Positions 13,271 through 16,887 of a DNA stretch of 16,887 bases are shown one piece after another. A model generated the notes under the pieces. It was given only the letters and a program-made list of their open reading frames with translations, did not search any database and was not told the DNA's origin. Source of the DNA: Planctomycetota bacterium (GTDB lineage: Bacteria; Planctomycetota; Phycisphaerae; UBA1845); contig JADFMZ010000024.1 in NCBI GenBank assembly GCA_022563615.1, forward strand, positions 1 through 16,887, written 5' to 3'. Made by a program: the position numbers and the translations under genes. How positions within the stretch are numbered: the first letter of the stretch is position 1; every line of letters starts with the position of its first letter.

Positions 13271-14654
13271 CCACGCGGGAAGAACCTCGCCCCAGCGCAT
13301 CCCCCCGCAAGATGCCGATGCAGAAATGGCGCTGCTCGGCTCGATGATGATGGACCGCGACGCGATTGCGGAAGCGGTGGACATCATCGGGCGGGAACAA
13401 GCTCGCTGGCTTTACCTGCCGGCCCATCAAAAACTCTTCGAGGTTCTCCTCGACATCTACGACGATCCAAGCAAGGCGATCGATCTGATCGTCGTTTCGG
13501 ACGAGTTGCGGCGTCGGGATCTATTCGAAGCCGTGGGTGGGCAGGACTACCTGATCCAGCTCGCCGAAAGCTTTGCCGACTGGTCCAACGCCGAATACTA
13601 CGCCCGCATCGTTCGCGACAAGGGCCTGCTTCGAGATCTGATCCGCTGCGCCGGGCGAATAACCGACCAAGCCTACGCCGGCGTGGAGGAGGCGCGCGAC
13701 GTTCTCGATCAGGCCGAGCAGCAGATCTTCAACGTTACGGAGAAGCAGTATCGTGGACGCACGGTGGAGATTCGCGACGCCGTCGTGCAATTGGTCAAGC
13801 TTTGGGAGCAGGGAAACGATGGAACCCACTCAGGCCTGGCCACCGGCTTCGTCGCCTTGGATGAGCTGACCAGCGGCTTTCAACGCGGCGATCTCATCGT
13901 GCTTGCCGCCCGGCCTTCGATGGGGAAAACAGCGCTGGGGCTTTCGATGGCGCTGAACATGGCGCTCGACGGGAATCCGGTTGTGTTTTTCTCGATGGAG
14001 ATGAGCAACCAGCAGGTGGCCCAGCGGTTGGTTTCCGTTCATACCAAGTTCGATCTCCAAAAGTTGCGTCGCGCCCATCTTTCGGATCAAGAGGTCGAGC
14101 AGCTTAAAGAGGTCTGCAAGGAATTCGACGGGCTTCCGCTTTTTGTGGACGAAACGCCGGGGATGACCGCGATGGAACTACGATCCAAAGCGCGCCGTCT
14201 CAAGTCGCAGCATGACATTCGCGCGGTTTTCGTCGACTACCTTCAACTGATGCATTCCCCCCGGGCCGAGAACCGGCAAGTGGAAATCGCCACGATCAGT
14301 CGCCACCTGAAGGGCCTCGCCCGAGAGCTGGACATCCCCGTCATCGCCATGGCGCAGTTGAACCGGATGCCGGAGGGCCGGCAGGACAAGCGCCCGTTGC
14401 TAAGCGATTTACGAGAGTCTGGCGCCATCGAGCAGGATGCGGACGTCGTCCTGCTGATCCATCGCGAGGAATACTACGACTTCAAAAACGAAAAACCTGA
14501 AACGCACGGGAAGGCTGAACTCAACATCGCCAAGCAGCGCAACGGACCCGTCGGGACGATTGAGTTGCAATTCAACAAGAAGCTCACGCGGTTCGACAAC
14601 CTTCACGTCGGCCCGGAACCGTTCTCCTCATCCAACGACTCCGTTCCGTTCTAA
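13248..14654 (+). CDS. dnaB: Replicative DNA helicase DnaB
   Basis: The hexameric helicase that unwinds the fork ahead of the replisome. I chose ATG 13248 (468 residues), with GGAGG at 13234-13238, 9 nt upstream; an ATG at 13212 lies inside rplI and has no such site. The N-terminal domain is at about 17-115 (PPQDADAEMALLGSMM), a linker helix at about 145-190, and the RecA-like domain from about 195: Walker A ARPSMGKT (221-228), SMEM (249-252), Walker B DYLQL (330-334), DLRESGAIEQDADV (387-400) and AKQRNGPVGT (428-437). No intein interrupts it. The C-terminus ends SSNDSVPF, close to the SSB tip encoded upstream. Confidence 0.97.
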   Translation: MTVAPTASHAGRTSPQRIPPQDADAEMALLGSMMMDRDAIAEAVDIIGREQARWLYLPAHQKLFEVLLDIYDDPSKAIDLIVVSDELRRRDLFEAVGGQDYLIQLAESFADWSNAEYYARIVRDKGLLRDLIRCAGRITDQAYAGVEEARDVLDQAEQQIFNVTEKQYRGRTVEIRDAVVQLVKLWEQGNDGTHSGLATGFVALDELTSGFQRGDLIVLAARPSMGKTALGLSMALNMALDGNPVVFFSMEMSNQQVAQRLVSVHTKFDLQKLRRAHLSDQEVEQLKEVCKEFDGLPLFVDETPGMTAMELRSKARRLKSQHDIRAVFVDYLQLMHSPRAENRQVEIATISRHLKGLARELDIPVIAMAQLNRMPEGRQDKRPLLSDLRESGAIEQDADVVLLIHREEYYDFKNEKPETHGKAELNIAKQRNGPVGTIELQFNKKLTRFDNLHVGPEPFSSSNDSVPF

Positions 14655-14702
14655 TGCACTATCACGCCTCGATTGGTAGGTGACGGGCAGCGTCATGTTG
14701 TC

Positions 14703-14777
14703 GTGTGCCACTGCTTTCAAGCAGTGCCCACGGTGGTTTTCGTGCAGTTTGTACACTGCTCAAGAGCAGTGGCACAC
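14703..14777. repeat. Compound inverted repeat between convergent dnaB and dehydrogenase genes
   Basis: Outer arms GTGTGCCACTGCT (14703-14715) and AGCAGTGGCACAC (14765-14777) are perfect 13-bp inverted repeats. Each arm also folds locally: ACTGCTT-TC-AAGCAGT on the left and ACTGCTC-AA-GAGCAGT on the right. I recall similar GTGCCACTG-type elements scattered in planctomycete genomes. Its place between convergent genes suggests a two-way transcription stop, though no T-run is evident. Confidence 0.75.
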
Positions 14778-14822
14778 CCATAAAACGACGCGTGACGTTG
14801 CACTACGGGCTATTCACCATAG

Positions 14823-15785
14823 CTACCGCGCGTTGCATTTGAGAAGAATCTTCAGGTTCGAAGGGTTCCCGGCGGCTTCGAGGGCCTCTGGGGCCTGGTC
14901 GAGGGGAAACGTTCGCGAGATGAGCGAGCGAACGTCAACGGCCTTTCGGGCCAGGGCGTCGAGGGCTTCAGGAAAGGGACCGCAACGACTACCCAGCAAG
15001 GTCACTTCGTGGATCACCAACGACGCTAGGTTTATCCCGCCGGGCCCGGCGCACGTGCTCTTAAGCACGATCGTGCCGCGTGGGCGAACCATGGCTAGAG
15101 CGATGCCGAGCCCCTCCGGAGCACCGGTGCACTCGACGACGACGTCGCGATCGTGGCGCGGAACGAGGTCATCGACGTGGATGGCTTGGATCCCTTTCTT
15201 TTCGCACATTTCGAGCTTCGCGGGGTTTCGGCCAACAACCGTCAACTTGCACCCCCGCTGTGCGAGAACCTGAGCGACCAGTAACCCCAAGCGGCCCGGT
15301 CCCAGGACGCTGACATTCGTGTGGCTCTCGATGGGGCACTGGGCGACGACCTGATAGGCAGCAGCTAGCGGCTCCACGAAAACCGCCTCCTCATCCGAAA
15401 CCGCGTCCGGGACGAGGTGGAGGTTGCGTTGAGGAACGGCGATCTGATCGGCGAAACAGCCGTCACGACGATCGATCCCGATGACGGTGCGGTTGCGACA
15501 ATGATTGGCCAACCCGGCCGAGCACATGTCGCATTTGCGGCAGACGCAGTTGATCTCGCAAACCACCCGCTTGTCTCGCAACTCCGACGGACCGGACACC
15601 ACCGTCCCGACCATTTCATGACCCAAGACACCGTCGAAGTTCATGTACCCGTTGATGATGTGCAGATCGGTCGCGCAGATTCCAGCCAGGTGCACTCGGA
15701 CCAGACATTCCCCTTCCCGCACTTCGGGCTCGGGATGATCGTGGACCAAGGCGACGTTTCCGTTTCGGACGGTGACGGCTCTCAC
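14823..15785 (-). CDS. Zinc-dependent alcohol dehydrogenase (medium-chain family)
   Basis: A 320-residue oxidoreductase using NAD(P) on an unknown alcohol. The start is GTG 15785, with GGAG 5 nt upstream. The GroES-like domain holds the catalytic zinc ligands C37 (GICATD), H56 and E57 (GHE), and a structural zinc cluster of four closely spaced Cys among C80, C82, C85, C88 and C96. VEPLAAAY (137-144) is the family's domain hinge. The Rossmann domain starts at about 157 (VSVLGPGRLG). It is somewhat shorter than the usual 340-350. A polyol or threonine dehydrogenase-like enzyme is possible, but the substrate cannot be read from the sequence. It follows the NYN gene on the same strand and converges on dnaB. 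Confidence 0.88.
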   Translation of the reverse strand: MRAVTVRNGNVALVHDHPEPEVREGECLVRVHLAGICATDLHIINGYMNFDGVLGHEMVGTVVSGPSELRDKRVVCEINCVCRKCDMCSAGLANHCRNRTVIGIDRRDGCFADQIAVPQRNLHLVPDAVSDEEAVFVEPLAAAYQVVAQCPIESHTNVSVLGPGRLGLLVAQVLAQRGCKLTVVGRNPAKLEMCEKKGIQAIHVDDLVPRHDRDVVVECTGAPEGLGIALAMVRPRGTIVLKSTCAGPGGINLASLVIHEVTLLGSRCGPFPEALDALARKAVDVRSLISRTFPLDQAPEALEAAGNPSNLKILLKCNAR

Positions 15786-15852
15786 AACGGCTCCATGAGG
15801 ACGCGCACGAACAACGCGCGCATTAGGCGACTATCTCCATAACCACTACGAC

Positions 15853-15869
15853 GCCGGTTTTCAACCGGC
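15853..15869. repeat. Palindromic repeat, second locus of the GTTGAAAACCGG element
   Basis: GCCGGTT-TTC-AACCGGC, 7-bp arms. It contains the reverse complement of GTTGAAAACCGG, the 12-mer found twice at 12520-12551. It sits between the NYN gene stop and the dehydrogenase start. Confidence 0.6.
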
Positions 15870-15904
15870 TCAGCACAGGCGGGTAGTGTCCGGATTTGGG
15901 CGTG

Positions 15905-16603
15905 TCACCAAGCGGCGGGCTTCTCGATGAATCCGCCGGCCCCATCGGGAACCCTCGCAGGAAGGTGGCAATGGCGCAGAAGGTCCAGCGGAAGCGTCTT
16001 ATCTTTATCGGCAGCTCCGCGCAACTCGGTTGCGGCACCCCGGATTGTGCTGGTGGCTGGCACGTAAAGGATGATCTCCTTTTTAGGGAATCTGAGCTTA
16101 ATGGTTCTTATGGCGGGAAGAAGGTCAGAGTCGGCGGTAACAAGTACGAAGCGATCGCAATTGTCGTCAAAGGCATCTACGACCATCTGTATGCCGATGG
16201 CCACATCCGTCTGTTTTTCTTCCGGGCTTTTGAAGAGCTTCCATCCCGCAAATGTGCACGCACGGACCCTGCATTTCACACTCTTGAACTTAAACCTGCC
16301 TAGGCGCACCTCGACCAAGGACAACGTCGCTAGTGCTTCAAGATAGGCTGCTTGATTCTTCTCGGATGGACCGCTGACTCTGGCCGTGAAATAGTAGATC
16401 CTCTTGATGTCATCGTTGTTGCGAAGTTTCTGGAAGTATTTTTCGAGGTTTAGCCACTTGTGTGACCCTCCTTTGATGGCGCCGTAATACAGGTTGAAGC
16501 CGTCGATATAAACGAGGATTCTGGAGGTCTTTCTTGCGAGAGGGGCTGTTGAGTAAGAAGATGGTATTAAAAAAGGCAACCATATAGGTTGCCCAACCGG
16601 CAT
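15905..16603 (-). CDS. NYN-domain (PIN-like) nuclease family protein
   Basis: A predicted metal-dependent RNase of the NYN/LabA-like group. Acidic residues are at the expected places: D34 in VYIDGFN (31-37), D133 in KQTDVAIGI, and D158 and D160 in TADSDLLPAI. Also family-like are YFTARVSGPSEKNQAAYLEA (71-90) and the C-terminus GFIEKPAAW. The family's zinc-like CxxC is replaced by C111 and C116. The start is unclear. ATG 16603 has no ribosome binding site and the first 20 or so residues come from a terminator hairpin; family members usually start a few residues before VYIDGFN, but no ATG, GTG or TTG lies there in frame. Either a non-standard start is used or the native start is lost (the AAG codon at residue 25 is one base from ATG). 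Cellular role unknown. Confidence 0.8.
   Translation of the reverse strand: MPVGQPIWLPFLIPSSYSTAPLARKTSRILVYIDGFNLYYGAIKGGSHKWLNLEKYFQKLRNNDDIKRIYYFTARVSGPSEKNQAAYLEALATLSLVEVRLGRFKFKSVKCRVRACTFAGWKLFKSPEEKQTDVAIGIQMVVDAFDDNCDRFVLVTADSDLLPAIRTIKLRFPKKEIILYVPATSTIRGAATELRGAADKDKTLPLDLLRHCHLPARVPDGAGGFIEKPAAW
16569..16593 (-). terminator. Intrinsic terminator in front of the NYN gene
   Basis: On the minus strand GGCAACC-TATAT-GGTTGCC (16593-16575), then six T (16574-16569). A second hairpin, CCGGC-TTTAT-GCCGG (16611-16597), lies just before it. The terminator is about 35 nt after the predicted start of the promoter at 16635-16662, so it would yield an RNA of about 60 nt or act as an attenuator for the nuclease gene. 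Confidence 0.75.
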
Positions 16604-16634
16604 AAAGCCGGGGAGTCGTCCAATTCCATAGGCA

Positions 16635-16662
16635 AGTATAGCATCGGAATCTCAAACCGCAA
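16635..16662 (-). promoter_or_regulatory. Extended -10 promoter upstream of the NYN gene
   Basis: On the minus strand TTGCGG (16657-16662), 16-bp spacer, TATACT (16635-16640), preceded by the extended -10 TGC. The -10 and spacer length equal those of the tuf promoter at 6561-6588. Predicted start is near 16628. Confidence 0.6.
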
Positions 16663-16682
16663 GGGCAAAAGCAAAATGTTAC

Positions 16683-16712
16683 AAAAACCCTATTCGCTTA
16701 GCGGGGTAGGTT
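16683..16712 (-). terminator. Possible terminator of the right-end gene
   Basis: On the minus strand CCTA...TAGG arms enclose a small CGC-TAA-GCG hairpin and are followed by GTTTTTG. The stem is short and interrupted, so the support is weak. It lies about 40 nt after the stop at 16753. Confidence 0.3.
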
Positions 16713-16752
16713 TTCCTGGCTCCCTTACGTTATTATAGGACGCTCGATGCGG

Positions 16753-16887
16753 TCAATCGTCGTCGCTTAAAGTGCGTCCGATCTTCTTCAGCACCAGGCC
16801 AACCCAATCCTTGAGGTCATTATAGTCGTCCTTGGTCAATTTGCTGGGCCAAGAAAAGGGGTACTGGTAGCGTTTCAATCCGCAATT
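16753..16887 (-). CDS. Unidentified protein, C-terminal 44 residues (5' end off window)
   Basis: An open frame entering from the right edge and ending in TGA at 16755-16753. The visible residues include LKRYQYPFSWPSKLTKDD and LKDWVGLVLKKIGR, an amphipathic end that looks coding, followed by a polar SDDD tail. I cannot name the family. It would be transcribed toward the NYN gene, but the terminator and promoter between them suggest separate units. Confidence 0.55.
   Translation of the reverse strand, partial: NCGLKRYQYPFSWPSKLTKDDYNDLKDWVGLVLKKIGRTLSDDD

Noticed and set aside
15871..15920. TAGTGTCCGG near the NYN stop as an insertion-sequence end
   Set aside because: No matching inverted end or transposase in the window.
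16410..16655. 81-codon minus-strand frame over the NYN 5' region (another frame)
   Set aside because: It crosses the terminator and overlaps the NYN catalytic motif out of frame, with no ribosome binding site or family match.
16725..16770. TATAAT on the minus strand near 16736 as a second promoter
   Set aside because: The only -35-like TTGACC is 13 bp away, too close for a sigma70 promoter.

Overview
The window looks like a chromosomal fragment from a member of the Planctomycetota or a close relative. The main evidence is EF-Tu, whose switch I lacks the near-universal RGITI string and instead reads DATKILTIST, the form I associate with planctomycetes. Long extensions on SecE and NusG, short palindromic repeats between genes and frequent GTG/TTG starts fit this. 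The taxonomic call is inference from memory of these families, not a search.

Left part, minus strand (1-6600). A sigma70-like promoter at 6561-6588 precedes the cluster tRNA-Thr, tuf, rpmG, tRNA-Trp, secE, nusG, rplK and the start of rplA. This is the widely conserved tuf-secE-nusG-rplKA arrangement. It should continue with rplA, rplJ, rplL and rpoBC. Instead, rplA breaks after about 103 codons, near 2468, and runs in frame into the middle of a HEAT-repeat gene. A family 2 glycosyltransferase and the first 116 codons of a secreted, YaiO-like TPR protein follow, all joined by ATGA overlaps. The junction is either an assembly chimera or a real rearrangement, and it is the most important thing to verify here.

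Middle (about 6590-7760). This stretch is almost gene-free. It holds one small, well-supported secreted protein (7172-7390, minus), two strong palindromes and a possible plus-strand promoter.

Plus-strand housekeeping block (7761-14654). tRNA-Gln is followed by glmU (uridylyltransferase only), prs, rplY/ctc, pth, rpsF, ssb, rplI and dnaB. This merges two conserved clusters: cell-wall precursor and PRPP synthesis with translation quality control, and the S6-SSB-L9-DnaB group. The rpsR gene usually found between ssb and rplI is absent, and short palindromic repeats occupy that gap. L25, S6 and L9 all carry charged, low-complexity C-terminal tails. SSB and DnaB both end in a DS(I/V)PF tip.

Right end, minus strand (14823-16887). 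A zinc-dependent alcohol dehydrogenase converges on dnaB across a repeat hairpin. Upstream of it lies a NYN-domain (PIN-like) nuclease. Its 5' region contains an extended -10 promoter and a textbook intrinsic terminator inside the open frame, so the locus looks like a short structured RNA placed in front of the nuclease. The C-terminal 44 codons of an unidentified protein close the window.

No CRISPR array, complete insertion sequence, rRNA or replication origin was seen.
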